This document shows positions 46,960 to 59,059 of a stretch of DNA of 64,000 nt, one piece after another. The translations under genes were made by a program, and so were the position numbers. Source of the DNA: Ariolimax columbianus (taxonomy: Eukaryota > Mollusca > Gastropoda > Stylommatophora > Arionidae). The first letter of the stretch is position 1; each line of letters begins with the position of its first letter. Where the stretch lies: NCBI GenBank assembly GCA_036924085.1, contig JAVGWX010000004.1, positions 40,763,293 through 40,827,292 on the forward strand. Direction: 5' to 3'. Under the pieces are notes generated by a model. It saw only the letters and a list, made by a program, of their open reading frames with translations, did not search any database and was not told the DNA's origin.

Positions 46960-49000
46960 CATACAAATCCTAATAGATGCAAAGCGCGATGCGCATTTGG
47001 TTCATCGAAGGGACACAGCATCCAATCCCCCCAAAAATACATTCTCAAATTCTCGTTAAGCTTTGCAGTCAAGGCCTAGACAAATACAGGACACCTGGCT
47101 CAACATAATGGCTGAAGAAATAGAAGAGTTGCAAAGTGCCAATATGCCAAACGTTTTTTTCTCATCAGCCATAAGCAAAGAAGCCACCCAGGGGAGGCCA
47201 CAGGTGCCTATAAACAAGAAGATGGACGAAATCATCACCCACGAAGAGGTGGACAAGGCCATAAACGCACTTTTGATGGGTAAGGCCCCTGGCGCGGATG
47301 AAGTATCAGCAGATATCTATAAGAGAGTTGGCCTATGTCTTACTAGTAAGATCACTGAACTATTCAGCGTTATGTGGACCGAGACTAAAATCCCACATTA
47401 ATTTTAAGATGCTTCAATAGTTCACATAAATAAGAGGAAAGGAAACCAGCAGATTTGCGATAATCACCGTGGAATATCTCTGCTATCCGTGGCCGGGAAA
47501 ATTCTAGCACGACTCTTATCCGCTAAGCAAGGATGTTCAATATGACGACCACCTTCCTGAGAGTCCTTGAAGCTTCAGAACCGAACGGGGAACCGTGGAC
47601 ATGATCTTCTATGCGCGACAGATTTAGGAGAAATACCAGGTGCATAGCATAGACATGTAAATTACATGTATTGACCTCATTAAGCTAATCGACACGGTAA
47701 GCAGAGGTTGATTATGGATGGTCATGTTTAAAGTTGGCTGCTCCACCAAGTTACATTAGAAAAAACAACTACATTAAGACGTGCGTGCTCGTGTCCTGAC
47801 AAAGAGTGTAAAGCAAGGATGTGTGCTCGCCCCAACCCTGTTTAGTATGATGTTATCAGACACGATGTCAGATGCTTGCATAACAGCCAAATCCGACGTA
47901 TCCATCAGATACCGCATAGACGGCAGACTTCTCAGTGCTTTCATTATGGGGGTAAAAACCAAAGTAGCAGGCGACATGATCCATGAACTTGTGTTTTCTG
48001 ACAATTGTGCTGTGAATATCACCTTAGAGCGAGACATGCAGGAAGATATGCATCGGTTCAGACTGGTCATAAACGTTTAACAAAAACACGAAAGTTATGC
48101 ACCAACCAACTCCTTGTACAGGATATACACAGCAACAACTCAAAGTAAGTGGAGAGATCCTGAAAGATGTATGCACGTCCACGTAGCTGGGTACTACACT
48201 ATCGCGAAACTTCAATCTGGACGACGAGATGAGAAGTAGAATAATGAAAGCCAGTGCAGCCTTTAGTAGATTGCTAGCGACAGTATGGGGCATTGGAGCA
48301 TCAACGTCAAGACAAAGCTCAATGTTTATCTATCGTGCTTTCCTCTCAACCCTGTTATACGCATGCGAGAGTTGGACTGTTTTTGGAAAGCAGGCAATAA
48401 GATTGAACCACTTCCCCAACCAGCCTGAGACTCATACTCCGCATCCGCTGGCAGGACCATGTCCTTTACACTGGCGTCCTAACAAGAACAGATATGCCAA
48501 GCATCCATGCATCGCTGCAAGCGGCACAGCTGAGAAGGGTTGGGCACCCAAGACTGCCAATAAGACTTCTGTACGGTGAACTTAGGGAAGGCTGTCGAAA
48601 ATGAGGTTGCACAATATAGTGATTTAAGGACAGCCTGATGTAGACTCTGAGAAGCTGTCACATAGATGAAGATAACTGGGAGAGCATTGCGGGAAACAGA
48701 TCGGTCTGGAGAAATGCAATAAACGCGGGCATTCCTGAACAAGAAAGTCACCGTTTGCAGATATCGCAAACTAAACGCCTGATCCGGAAGGAAAGAGTAG
48801 CGAAACCACCTTCACCGGCAGCAGAAGACATAGTGTGTAAACCAGGCAATTGAACATTCCGTGCCCGCATTGGACTGATAAGCCACACGAGGTCTAGCAA
48901 ACACTACACCTAAACATGTCAGATAGTGCCGAAACAAAACAAAACAGATCACATACAACAACGCTGATGTCGATAGTCGTTATCGACAACGATGGACAGT
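46960..49000 (+). mobile_element. LINE-I remnant, linker to zinc finger
   Basis: Reads SRPRQIQDTWLNIMAEEIEE and EEVDKAINALLMGKAPGADE (47060-47300), KITELFSVMW, NHRGISLLSVAGKILARLL (about 47460-47520). A decayed block follows where motif A is expected, then SVKQGCVLAPTLFSMML (motif B, 47803-47855) and ELVFSDNCAVNITLE (motif C; FSDN for FADD, near 47985-48030). MKASAAFSRLLATVW, STLLYACESWTVFGK (48343-48390) and a terminal FRARIGLISHTR-like finger (about 48860-48890) complete the order. The 3' end ttatcgacaacgatggaca precedes a TA tract. Many breaks; the catalytic motif is mutated. Confidence 0.88.
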
Positions 49001-49403
49001 TATCATGTATATATATATATATATATATACATGCCTATGTTTGTGTGTATGTATATATGTATGTATGGCTGCAAGTATTTATTTGTATAAGTGTATATAT
49101 GTATGTCTAAATAATCGTAGATAGATAAGAAAAGAAAAGATTAGATTAGAGCATTATGTTTTCATATTTAAAAAAAAACAACCCATACATAACTGTTCTA
49201 TTTCCGGCAGTTTTAGTCTTGTTATATCTAAATGAGGTGGTTTTTCGTCTCTTCTGTCTATTTTCTTTTGCTTTTATGTATTTCATGTTATGTTAGTGGA
49301 TATTTGAGCCACTACTGGTTTGTGATCTAGATCTATGTTTTCATCGGCATCGGTAACACGATTTTGTAAATGTAATTTATCATAATGTTAATTTGAGACA
49401 GAC
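49001..49403. other. TA/TATG tract then unrecognised sequence
   Basis: Short TA and TATG runs (49005-49110), then nothing recognised. Confidence 0.5.
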
Positions 49404-49445
49404 ACACACAGAGAGAGAGAGAGAGAGATAGATAGATAGGTAGAT

Positions 49446-49475
<30 letters not shown>
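49404..49475. repeat. (GA)n / (GATA) microsatellite
   Basis: GAGA tracts flank a short TAGA/TAGG block. Simple sequence only. Confidence 0.95.
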
Positions 49476-49476
<1 letters not shown>

Positions 49477-49479
49477 AAA

Positions 49480-50306
49480 GCAGGAAGAGTAATTTGAGAG
49501 AATAGTAACTACATGTTCAATGATATTTAGATGCCATTTCTAGACCTAGTGGCCTGCAAAAGAGCTATGTGTACACACATAGAGATAATAATAAATAAGC
49601 TGCCATACTGAAATATTCATGTATCGTAAGAGACGATTACAAGTACAGATAGAAAACACGTTAACTCACAGGTTTGATCACATCCACCATTCACGCAGGA
49701 CAAAGGCGTACGAATGAGAAGTATCCTTTCAGATTAATAAATAAAGGTCTATAAATGAAACATTGCAAATAACACGTCAATAAAATGGTGAATAAGATAT
49801 TTCCCCGAGGTTCAGAAGAAGATAAAAGAGACGCAGTTTCCATTCGAAAACTAGCAAATCTCAGACTCATGGATCCATTCATGGCTGTAAATTTGTGAAC
49901 CAGACTGTCTCGGTGTCATTATAAACAACATTGTTTTACGCTGTAGTTGCAAGTGCGGGCCAGTCATGGAATACCAGCATTGGTTGTATTTGGAAGGAGT
50001 TCGATACTTCATGTCACCCTGATAAGGAAGGTCAATACATAAATACATTGTAGCCAGAAATGACAGATCCAGATGGTTGTAATGTTTCCATACGTCATGT
50101 CTGACTGGACTTAATCTGTGTTAGGAGCATATTACGATCACTGCAATAGTCTGACTTGACGCGACTTGACTAAGTCACTCAACTTTTACCACGGTACGTA
50201 GATGGTTTATGTTTTTTACCATGTGGCTAATAGTTTCTACATGGTGGGTAACAAGCGCCATTCCCAACTCTACTTTTGTAGAATTTTACGACATACTTAG
50301 CAGATG
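49480..50306. other. Unrecognised sequence
   Basis: No recognisable element. Confidence 0.45.
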
Positions 50307-51252
50307 CATTAATGCTCCACTAATCTATACATTACGTGCTTCACTGATCTACACATTAGTGCTCCACTAATCTGTATATAAAGGGTCCCACTAATCTAAC
50401 ATTACGTGCCCAACTAATCTATATATTAATGCTCCACTAATCTATACATTAAGTGATCAACAAATCTAAACATTAATGCTCCACTAATCTAAACATTAAG
50501 TTCTCCACTAATCTATACATTAATGCTCCACTAATCTATACATTATTTCTCCACTAAGCTATACATTAAGTACTCCACTAATCTAACATTACGTGCCAAC
50601 TAATCTACACATTAATGCTCCACTAATCTATAAATTAATGCTTCATTAATCTATACATTAACTGTCTAACTAAGCTATACATTAAGTGCCCCACTAATCT
50701 AACATTAAGTGCCCCACTAGTCTATTCATTACGTGCCCCATTAATCTATACATTAACTGCCCAACTAATCTAACATTAAGTACCCCACTAATCTATACAA
50801 TAAGTGTCCCACTAATCTATACATTATGTGCCCCAGTAATATATATATTAACTGCCCCACTAATCTATACATTACGTGCTCCAGTAATCTATACATTAAC
50901 TGCTCCACTAATCTAACATTAAGTGCCCCACTAATCTATACATTAAGTACCGCTCTAATTTAACATTACATGATCCACTAATCTGTACATTACGTGCTCC
51001 ACTAATCTATACAGTATGTGCCCCACTAATCTAACATTAAGTGCCCAACTAATTTAACATTCAGTGCTGCACTAATCTTTACATTACGTGCTCCACTAAT
51101 CTGTAAATTAAGTGCTCCACTAATCTATACATTGTAAGCTCCACTAATTAATACATTATGTGCTCCAATAATCTATACATTGAGTGCCTCACTAATTTAT
51201 ACATAGTGTGTTCCACTAATCTATACATTAAGTGCTCCACTAATCTATACTC
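50307..51252. repeat. 24-bp minisatellite, ~39 copies
   Basis: The unit ccactaatctatacattaag plus tgct runs for about 945 bp with a 24-bp period. Variants alternate between units with ctatac and shortened units lacking it (aatctaacattaag), so there are at least two unit types. No relation seen to the 24-bp array at 22335. Confidence 0.97.
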
Positions 51253-51565
51253 TGGCTTGCCATTGGGTGTCACAATTGTTACTATGTGTGATTCATTTCT
51301 GTAATTCATTGTATATTAAGGTACGTTTTTTGAAAGTGCAAACATAATCACAGTCAAACAAACATAATATAACATTAGACTTACACGCAGTAAGAGAGTT
51401 TCGATATAAATAACAATAAGAATGTTTAATTGTGGAGGAAGAACATATGGTTTCCTATTTCTGGCATTTGTGAAAGGGCGATTTACCAACATGGAAATCA
51501 CAGCAAAGCATCAATGTGGTTGGAACATAAACTGTTGGATGTTCCATACAGACAAAATGTCTTGT
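51253..51565. other. Unique spacer between two arrays
   Basis: About 310 bp without repeats or recognisable coding content separates the 24-bp and 45-bp arrays. Confidence 0.6.
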
Positions 51566-52640
51566 CAGTACGTGTCGTATTTAAGCAGTGAAACTATATT
51601 TATATGAAATAGGAGTGACTGTCGCATTTAAGCAATACACCTTTTATATGTAATATATGAGTAACTGTCACATTTAAGAAATGATACTTTTATATGTGAT
51701 ATAGGAGTGACTGTCGTATTTAAGGAATTACACTTTTGTGTGTGATATAGAAGTGACTGTCGCATTTAAGCAATGTCACTTTATATGTGATATAGGAGTG
51801 ACTGTCGTATTTAAGCAATGTAACTGTGATATGTGATATAGAAGTGACTGTCGTATTTAAGCAATGTCACTTTATATGTGAAATAGGAGTGACTGTCGTA
51901 TTTAAGCAATGTAACTGTGATATGTGATATAGAAGTGACTGTCGCATTTAAGCAATGTCACTTTATATGTGATATAGGAGTGACTGTCGTATTTAAGCAA
52001 TGTCACTTTATATGTGATATAGGAGTGACTGTCGTATTTAAGCAATGAACCTTTTACATGTGATATTTGAGTGACTGTCGCATTTAAGAAATTATACTTT
52101 TATATGTGATATAGAAGTGACTGTCGCATTTAAGCAATGACACTTTTATATGTAATATAGAAGTGACTGTCACATTTAATCAATGAACCTTTTATATGTG
52201 ATATTTGAGTGACTGTCGCATTTAAGCAATGAACCTTTTATATGGGATATAGATGTAACCGTTGCATTTGAGCATTGAAGCATGTATGTGATATAAGAGT
52301 GACCGTCGCATTTAAGCAATACAACTACTTTTATGTGATATAAGAGTGACCGTCGCATTTAAGCAATACAACTACTTTTATGTGATATAGAAGTGACTGT
52401 CGTATTTAAGCAATAAAACTACTTTTGTGGGATATAGAAGTGACTGTCGCATTGAAGCAATGACACTTTTTATAAGATTTAGGAGTGACTGTCGTATTTA
52501 ACCAATGAAACTACTTTTATGTGATATAAGAGTGACATTGTAGTTAACCAATGCAACTGGTTTATGTGATATATAAGTGGCTGTTGTATGTAACCAATGA
52601 TACTACTTTCATGAAATATAGGAGTGACTGTTGGAGACGC
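51566..52640. repeat. ~45-bp minisatellite, ~23 copies
   Basis: The unit gatataggagtgactgtcgt plus atttaagcaatgtcactttat plus atgt repeats with a period of 44-46 bp. The word gagtgactgtcg is the best-conserved part. Alternating unit types occur in the middle (tgtaactgtgatatg and tgtcactttatatg), suggesting a higher-order period of two units (about 51790-51960). Confidence 0.97.
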
Positions 52641-53547
52641 CATGAACTGTGTTCAAATCTCGGCAAAATAAATTATCAAGTGCGTGATGAGCAGGGCAAA
52701 CGATGTATACCGTTCATCCCTTAAACATCTCTCATGTACACCTTATCAGTGAGAATATCCGTTAACAATTATTATTATTATTATTTTGTGCTTGTAGATG
52801 AAATCACGTCCAGCACAAGGAAAACCACATGAAGGATGAACTGGTAAAGCAAGGTCCCAAACAGAGGAGATAATTGTCTTGTGTTTGTTTGCTTTGAAGC
52901 CTATACTGAGTTCATCACTCTTTATTCATTTTCTTTTAATAGTAGGTTTACATTAGCTCGTTTTACATTCTGGTGTGTACTGAAGACAGTGGACATCGGT
53001 TCTCCTCAGTGCAGTCCAATGTAATAATTCACTCCCAGGCTCTTCACTGCGAGCGTCACAGTGCCGATCTCTTTCTCGTATCCAGACTGATGAAGTCCAG
53101 TATGTTTCAAGATGCACAGCTCGGGCGTGAGGTGAACGTCCGGGTCTTTATGTGTGACTTGATCTTGATGACATCAGCTCACGTTAAGATAACTGACTCT
53201 CAGTATAGCGCACAATCTCGATCAGGACTTTCCACCACAAATCTGCACTGTTCATCTCGCCTATTTGATTTGCGCTGCTCCATCCACTTCAGTTGATATT
53301 AATATATGGCTGACTGAGTTAATGTTTGATTTGTCTCTCTCAGCAAAAACACGAACGACTTGGCCTGTCATATTCATATTCTAGTTCACACAGCTGTTGG
53401 AAGAATCGGTACTTGACTCCAGACTTCAGGTAAACAAGGCAACCAGGAAGGAAACAAATAACCCCATCGTACAAAACTTGAGAGCTGGTGTATAACACTT
53501 GGTTATAATTTTCTTTGTACTTGTACTTTTATTGTGTTGGTATAGGG
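52641..53547. other. Unrecognised sequence
   Basis: The 107-codon plus-strand frame at 52973-53296 has no family signature that I recognise. No transposon motif. Confidence 0.45.
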
Positions 53548-53855
53548 TCGTTGTGGTTTAGAGGTAACGCGCTCGCCTCTCAAAACGTTGAACGGAAACG
53601 GCGCGGGTTCTAGCCCTGCAGGTTTCAAGCTACCCCTAGTTTAAAAGGTAGTGGGACCAGAGTGCCTGCATCCTGCATTACCTCCAGTCGTTATGACGTA
53701 TGTCTCGCCCCTGGCCCAAAGTAGTACGGGACCAGAGAGTAATGTTGATGACCAGCGCAGCTTCTTCCTCACTATAATCCAAATACAGCTAAAGTTACAA
53801 TAGCCTCCCAGGCACCAGGCCGTGCAAAAATTCACGTGGCTGTGTTACCTGCCCT
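53548..53855 (+). mobile_element. SINE-C copy with tRNA-like head
   Basis: The clearest tRNA-like head of the family: A box tggtttagaggtaacgcgc and B box gggttctagccc about 45 bp further. The central domain follows (gcctgcatcctgcattacct, ccagtcg, cgcccctggccc, ttgatgaccagcgcagcttc, ataatccaaatac), then a 3' part ending with cacgtggctg, as in the 25190 and 45080 copies. It lies just upstream of the Penelope-like remnant. Confidence 0.88.
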
Positions 53856-53864
53856 CATGTCATC

Positions 53865-54230
53865 CTTTCTCGCTCCATTGCCTTTCCTAAGGCTGAATTC
53901 TTCATCAAAGAGGGGTTCACATACAAATCTCGTAACCTCATCTATTCCATCATCTGCCGCCAGTGTGGTATGACTTAAATTGGGGAAACTGGTATGGAAC
54001 TACGGGAGCGTTTCCGCCAACACCTCAACGACATCCGCAACCGCACTGGTTCCCCAATTGCCAGCCGCTTCAATGGTCCTGAGCACCGGGGTATGGCTGA
54101 CGTCAGTGTCACTGGTCTAGTTTCGTGCTTCTCTGACGATCGTCATCGATTCTCCCTTGAGAACAGACTTATCTCGAGTATGGGCTGTCTCCAACCACAT
54201 GGTATTAATATCTTCCATACTTTTTCTTAA
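53865..54230 (+). pseudogene. Penelope-like GIY-YIG endonuclease, nonsense-mutated
   Basis: The frame reads AEFFIKEGFTYKSRNLIYSI, then ICRQCGMT, a TAA at 53976-53978, IGETGMELRERFRQHLNDIR, NRTGSPIASRF and, at the end, SLENRLISSMGCLQPHGINI, closing at a TAA at 54228. In Penelope-like elements this domain nicks target DNA. The first half-motif is LIY and the second is expected as YIGETG. The stop falls on the Tyr of that motif, a one-base change from TAT or TAC. The conserved Arg (LRERF) and the Glu near the end (SLENRL) remain, as does the CxxC finger (CRQC) typical of this group. Confidence 0.88.
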
Positions 54231-54568
54231 ACCCTCACACTGGTTCCCATCTATTTGTCTTCCTTCCCCCCCCCCCCCACCCCCGCCTCCCCCATTCTTC
54301 CATCAGTTCTCTTCCCCCCTCTCTTATATCAATATCACGCCCTCCCGGCTTATATTGCCTTCTCATTGTTCTCCTACCTGGACCACTATTTGGCCACGCT
54401 TGGCTTATCAGGCATATTCCGCCACTTTTTGTTTGACCGCTCCCATTTCAGTTTCTATCGAGTACTTGGCATAACCGGTCGCTTAGACAGAAAGCGTCTC
54501 CTACCTGAAACAGATGAGTTGACCCTTTTGTTCTTATATGTTGATTTGTTAGTTCAGTGTTGTTGTCC

Positions 54569-54593
54569 CTGATGAAGGCCTATTGGTCGTAAC
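54569..54593 (+). ncRNA. Hammerhead-ribozyme-like motif downstream of Penelope remnant
   Basis: The core word ctgatga (54569-54575) is followed by a 4-bp stem, ggcc with ggtc around a tatt loop (one G-U pair), then gtaac where the hammerhead core requires gaaac. Hammerhead motifs are established in Penelope-like elements. The single core change would be expected to abolish activity. Stems I and III and the cleavage site were not resolved. Confidence 0.5.
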
Positions 54594-54769
54594 GTAGGTT
54601 TTGTTTGTGTTCTCGTCTCGGTGCGGTATCTGACCATACCCATTTTTAAATTTTGATTAAGCTCAACCTTAATCAACTTTTACTATTTTGTTTTCATGTT
54701 TTTTTCCCACCATCAAGACACACCCTTATCACCATTATCGCTGGCGATGGGCAACTAACATTTTTATTT

Positions 54770-55719
54770 TGTTTAACATTTTATTTGGTCAACAGTCGCA
54801 CTGAAAACATCATATTATTGTTGTGAGCATATGCTACACCGCGCATTAAGGTTTATGTTGACCTGAATGTGTTGCCATTTTTGAATGTGGTGTTTTATAA
54901 ATTAGGATATTTTTTTTTCCATTGAGAAGGTTTTTTTGGGCTGGAAACCTCATTTAGTAAAATCATTTCGATACAGTCACCCTATAAACAAATGGATCAA
55001 GTATTCATTATAAACTGGATAAATCGAAATTTAGTGTTGAACTTTTACTTCGTCAATTGGATGTCGAGTTTAATATTTTATAATAACTACTGTCACGTAT
55101 TTAATTTGCCGGTGATATAACACAATTATGAGTAATTTCTGCGTTAAGATATAAACTAAACTAAATTAATATGACACTGGAATTTGATTTGATCAGTTGC
55201 TTGCAATGAACTGCATGCAAGATAAATAACACAAATTATGTCGTCGCCCAAATGACATTATTGTTGTATAGTAATTTATCTGGCCTGGATAAAGTTTTAT
55301 TCAATTCGTCAAAACCACTGCACAACTAATAATGTGAAACAGAGCTTTATTATAATTGTCTTTATTGATGTAGCAAGTATTTATGTTAATAATGCTTTGT
55401 TAGTCAAGAGACTAGAAACGTCATATCAATCTATTTCACATTGAAAAAAAATACGATACCTTAAATCTGTTTCTAGGAATTAATTTAGAGGAAGACGCGT
55501 AGGAAAAAGCCAAAAACAATAATGAAATAAATGATCAGCAAGACAATGAGTTGGCAAGAAAATTATTAGAAGCAATCCTGAAATAAGAAGTTCACATTTT
55601 CTTGGCACATCTGGTTAATAGCGACTAACTTAAACAGCAAATTTTACGTCATTTCTATTTTTTTTTTTTTTGATTGGTAATGTGTTAGTTATTTTCGTTT
55701 GCTTCTTGTTCCTGTATCA
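54770..55719. other. Unrecognised AT-rich sequence
   Basis: Nothing recognised. Confidence 0.45.
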
Positions 55720-55750
55720 GGCCTTGTGTTCTTCTTCTTCTTCTTCTTCG

Positions 55751-56895
55751 TCAGACAGAAACCATTATTTTTTCGAAAAAAGCGGCGGTCATCCTGAGGC
55801 TGTCGACACTGCCATATAGCTTGTCTTGCAGTTCCACTGGTGATGGCCACATCTGCTCTCTCTGATCCTCGTATGTCGGGCAGTTCTGCAGCAGATGTTC
55901 AGCGGTCATTTTAACGGTACCGCACGGGCATTCGTCGGTACCACCTATCTTCAATTTGTTGAATAGGTGGTACATCAGTCTATTGTGGCCAGTGCGATGT
56001 CTGCAGACAACGACCTGCTCTCTTCTGTTCAACTGGTAGTAGGCATCATTTCTGGTGTAACCAGTATGTTCGGTTTCCCATTTTGTCATGTATCTGGCTT
56101 TAATAAGCCGTTTTGACGCTTCGTACGTCATACTAGTATATGTTTGTGGTAGTCTTGCACCTTCTTTTGCCAGTCTGTCTGCCTCCTCGTTGCCTAGGAT
56201 GTTGCAGTGTGATGGGACCCACTGTACCACTACCCTTTTTGGTGCGGACTGCTGGCACAGTTTGCAGAGAGTGCTGCTCTTAAGTCATTAAGCTCAGTGT
56301 TTTTCTGGCTTTTTAGCGCTGTGACTACGGCCAGAGCATCTGTAAGCAGGACTGTATGGCTTTCATTTTCTTTATGTGTCACCATTTCTTCCACTGCCGC
56401 CCTCAGTGCCTCTGCCTCCGCTCTGAAATTGCTTGTGTACTTACCAGTAGCGAATGACAGTGCTATTTGTCTGCCATTTGGTAGGTTCAGGAATGCTCCT
56501 GCCCCTCCGTTATGTGTAGTGTTTGTTACAGAACCGTCGGTGTATGCATGGGTCCAGTCCATGCTTGGGTAGTTTTTCGATATAAAGCTTAAGGTAGTAT
56601 CTCTCCTTTCTTTTTCAGTCTGGCAGTTTTTGTTTCCAGTACCTGGTATATTTTCTACCACCTCTGGAAATATATCCTGCCTCCAGGTAGGTTTTTGTAC
56701 AGTAGTGATGGGTTTTGGTGTTGTTAGTGCGTTTATGGGATCTTCGTGCATCTTTGCTTTGGCTATTTCTGCAAAGTTTCTCCGCCTTAGTTTCCCATTT
56801 CCCAAATTGTTTAGTCTCTGGTGCATTGGATGGTCAGTCTGTCTTCGGAGTTTCTCTGACTGCAGCTGGGCTCTGCAGTCTCTTCTATCGGTCAT
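55751..56895 (-). pseudogene. LINE-N copy C RNase H and C-terminus
   Basis: From 56895: MTDRRDCRAQLQSEKLRRQT, then THAYTDGSVTN, NFRAEAEALRAAVEEM and VLLTDALAVVTALKS. A frameshift near 56260 separates the last RNase H block (GNEEADRLAKEGA, from 56230) and the knuckle, which reads TDECPCGTVKMTAEHLLQNC. It ends at 55751, just before the GAA tail. The Glu codon at LQSEKL here shows that the TAG at 8298 in copy A is a mutation. Confidence 0.9.
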
Positions 56896-56898
56896 GGA

Positions 56899-57597
56899 TT
56901 ACAGTTTTGTAATCTTTTCAAGTTCTACAATTGGCGTTGACTTCATGCCTCTTGTTATAACTCTCATGGCTTGATTTTGAAGTTTGCTAACTTTATCGAA
57001 GTTCGCCTTTGCTGCTGTTGTCCATGCCGCAATGCCATACTCGAGAACTGGTCTCACTCTTCCAGTGTACAGTTTCTTTAGTATGCTTTCGTCTGCTCCC
57101 CAGCTTGTGCCAGCAAGTTTCCTCATGATTGCCATTCTTTCTCTGGCTCTCATTCGGTTTCTCTCGATCTGACTTTTCCATGTCACGCGCCGATCAAATT
57201 TTACTCCCAGATAGTTTGTGTTGTCGTTTGGCTGCAGAAATTTGCCATTTAGACTTAATTTGGTGTTTTGGGGTTTGATTGAAAGCGAGAATATTGTACA
57301 TGTGGTTTTCTCCTCGTTTATTTTGAACAGCTATGAGTTCGCCCACTCTTCCAGCGATGTTAGGGCCTGCTGCATCCGATTTCTTGCTATGGTGAGATTC
57401 CTTTCAGAGGTCCACATAGCCAGTTCGTCTGCAAACATTGAGCTATGGACTCTTCTTGGTATATTCTCTGTAATGTCGTTTATATACACCAGGAAGAGTG
57501 TGGGTGACAGTACTCTCCCATGGGGTACTCCCTGCTCGAGTGTCACCTTTTTGCTCATCTGCCCTTGTACTTGGACTCTGGCCGTTCTGTTTTTGAG
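56899..57597 (-). pseudogene. LINE-N copy C reverse transcriptase C-terminal half
   Basis: Reads LSPTLFLVYINDITENIPRR, then SMFADELAMWTSERNL: the catalytic FADD of copy A is FADE here, a substitution of the second catalytic Asp. A stop falls after LEEWANS at 57331-57333. Later, TWKSQIERNRMRARERMAI and LEYGIAAWTTAAKANF continue the thumb, ending at a stop at 56899 just before the MTDRRDCRAQL segment. Confidence 0.9.
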
Positions 57598-57609
57598 GGC
57601 CTTGTGTTC

Positions 57610-58667
57610 GTAACGTAGGAATAGTTTAATTGTTGTCCTACCACAATCAGTGACCCATTATTTATAAATGTTTTTATCGACTGCTTACCTTCAGTACCTC
57701 TGCAGATTCGATCCATTTATTTCTGGTAGCGATACCTACGTCCGCCATCTGTACCCAGATGAAGACAATGGTATTAGCTAGTCAGTCCGTTTTTGTGTCA
57801 GTTTTTGAACTATGCACTTAACCTCAGTCGTTGATTATCCAAAAATCTAAGCTCTCTTTCACGATCGTTTTTTTTTCAGGTTGTCTTGGTCTTTGACAGT
57901 CATGCTTTGGACTTCTAAATCTCATATTTTCAGCTAGCTGGTCCTAGTGTTGTTCTGACCAATCTCTGGCGAACATATCTCTATGTATAAGGGTACAATA
58001 ATATTGTATCAGTTTCTCGAAACGAACGAATCCCGGACTGAAAGAGTTACATTGACGCAAATACATTGCAAAAAATAGCGTTCCACAAATCAAAATAAAA
58101 AAAGTCTTAGCCGAAAATTAGTGAATTAATAAATTCATAAAACACATACATAATATTAAGGTACAGGTGAGAAAATCACAGCAAGTTTCAAATACATCAA
58201 TATTTTGAAGACATATACGAATAGATACAGAGAGCAGTTCATTATGCAGTTAACTGGGATTTCCTTACGATTTTATAATTATCTTTTATAAGTAGCCGTC
58301 AATATTTTTATTTGAAGAAATCCTTAAAAAATCGCAATGAAACCACATTTTAAATGCATTTTTTAATGTTAAAAAATTACCTTTTTGCAGAAATCCACAA
58401 AGACGGATTTAAAACTTTATATGAAAGATTAAAAAATTAAAACAATTAATGCTTGAAAACAAACTAACCGATAACAAATGTTGCTTAAAATAAAATAGGG
58501 TCCAAAAATATAGCATTTTAAGTCAACGAATCAACCTTTAAAAACTATTGTAAGGACTAAAGCGACGCTAATAATATCTTACAATGAGCCAACCAATCAA
58601 AAATAACGCTTAGAACTAGCTAGGCAAAACAATAGTTTGCTTAAAATTAGCCAAGCAACATAATTTT
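57610..58667. other. Unrecognised AT-rich sequence
   Basis: No recognisable element; many A and T runs. Confidence 0.45.
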
Positions 58668-58678
58668 GAGAAGAATCC

Positions 58679-59014
58679 TTCTTCTTCTTATTTTTCTTCT
58701 TCTTCTTCGTTCTCAATCTCCCGCTACCAAACCCTGAAATGGCTTAAGTAGCAGAATGTAGTCCAGAGAACGGAATGCGTTGTGTCGTAGTTTACAGCAT
58801 GGCTGCGATATTTACACCTTTCGGTCCAACACATCCGACTTCAGCAAGCATTTTTTGAGTACCGGGTTAACATTCCCTCTTCGATCCCTTCTCATTAGCC
58901 AGTCTGCCCTGCTGCAGCCTGTTATCCAGGATCACCGCGTGGAGGTGTAGAAGGGTCTTGGCAGCTATGGTTCGCTGGCCATGACGCTCATGCGCTGCTC
59001 AGCATCTTGATCCC
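58679..59014 (-). mobile_element. SINE-B copy with 11-bp TSD
   Basis: Flanked by gagaagaatcc at 58668-58678 and 59015-59025. Read from 59014 (gggatcaagatgctgagcag) to a long GAA tail at 58679-58712 (CTT on the plus strand). The head has a single copy of the module of about 33 bp; the rest is collinear with 13364-13726. Confidence 0.95.
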
Positions 59015-59059
59015 GAGAAGAATCCGAACGAAATATGGTTTGTGTCCTATTTTCCCACA

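Larger units (their letters stand above)
53865..54660 (+). mobile_element. Penelope-like element, 3' part
   Basis: It holds the GIY-YIG endonuclease end of a Penelope-like retroelement and about 430 bp of downstream sequence with a pyrimidine tract (54262-54300) and a hammerhead-like motif (54569-54593). No reverse transcriptase is present upstream, so the copy is 5'-truncated; a SINE-C lies there instead. The right end is uncertain; a cgctggcgatgggcaactaa motif at about 54741-54760 may belong to it or to another element. Confidence 0.85.
55732..57597 (-). mobile_element. LINE family N, copy C (5'-truncated, TSD-flanked)
   Basis: Flanked by the 12-bp duplication ggccttgtgttc at 55720-55731 and 57598-57609. 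The GAA tail (as CTT on the plus strand) is at 55732-55749. Content matches copy A and extends about 100 bp further 5' into the RT (KKVTLEQGVPHGRVLSPTLF). Same domain order: RT, RNase H, Cys-rich end. Confidence 0.95.

Noticed and set aside
50307..52640. CRISPR-like array
   Set aside because: Units are contiguous and degenerate with no alternation of constant repeat and unique spacer, and the context is eukaryotic.
54157..54474. Pro/Ser-rich frames after the GIY-YIG domain
   Set aside because: They read through a C-rich tract out of frame with the endonuclease and have no domain.
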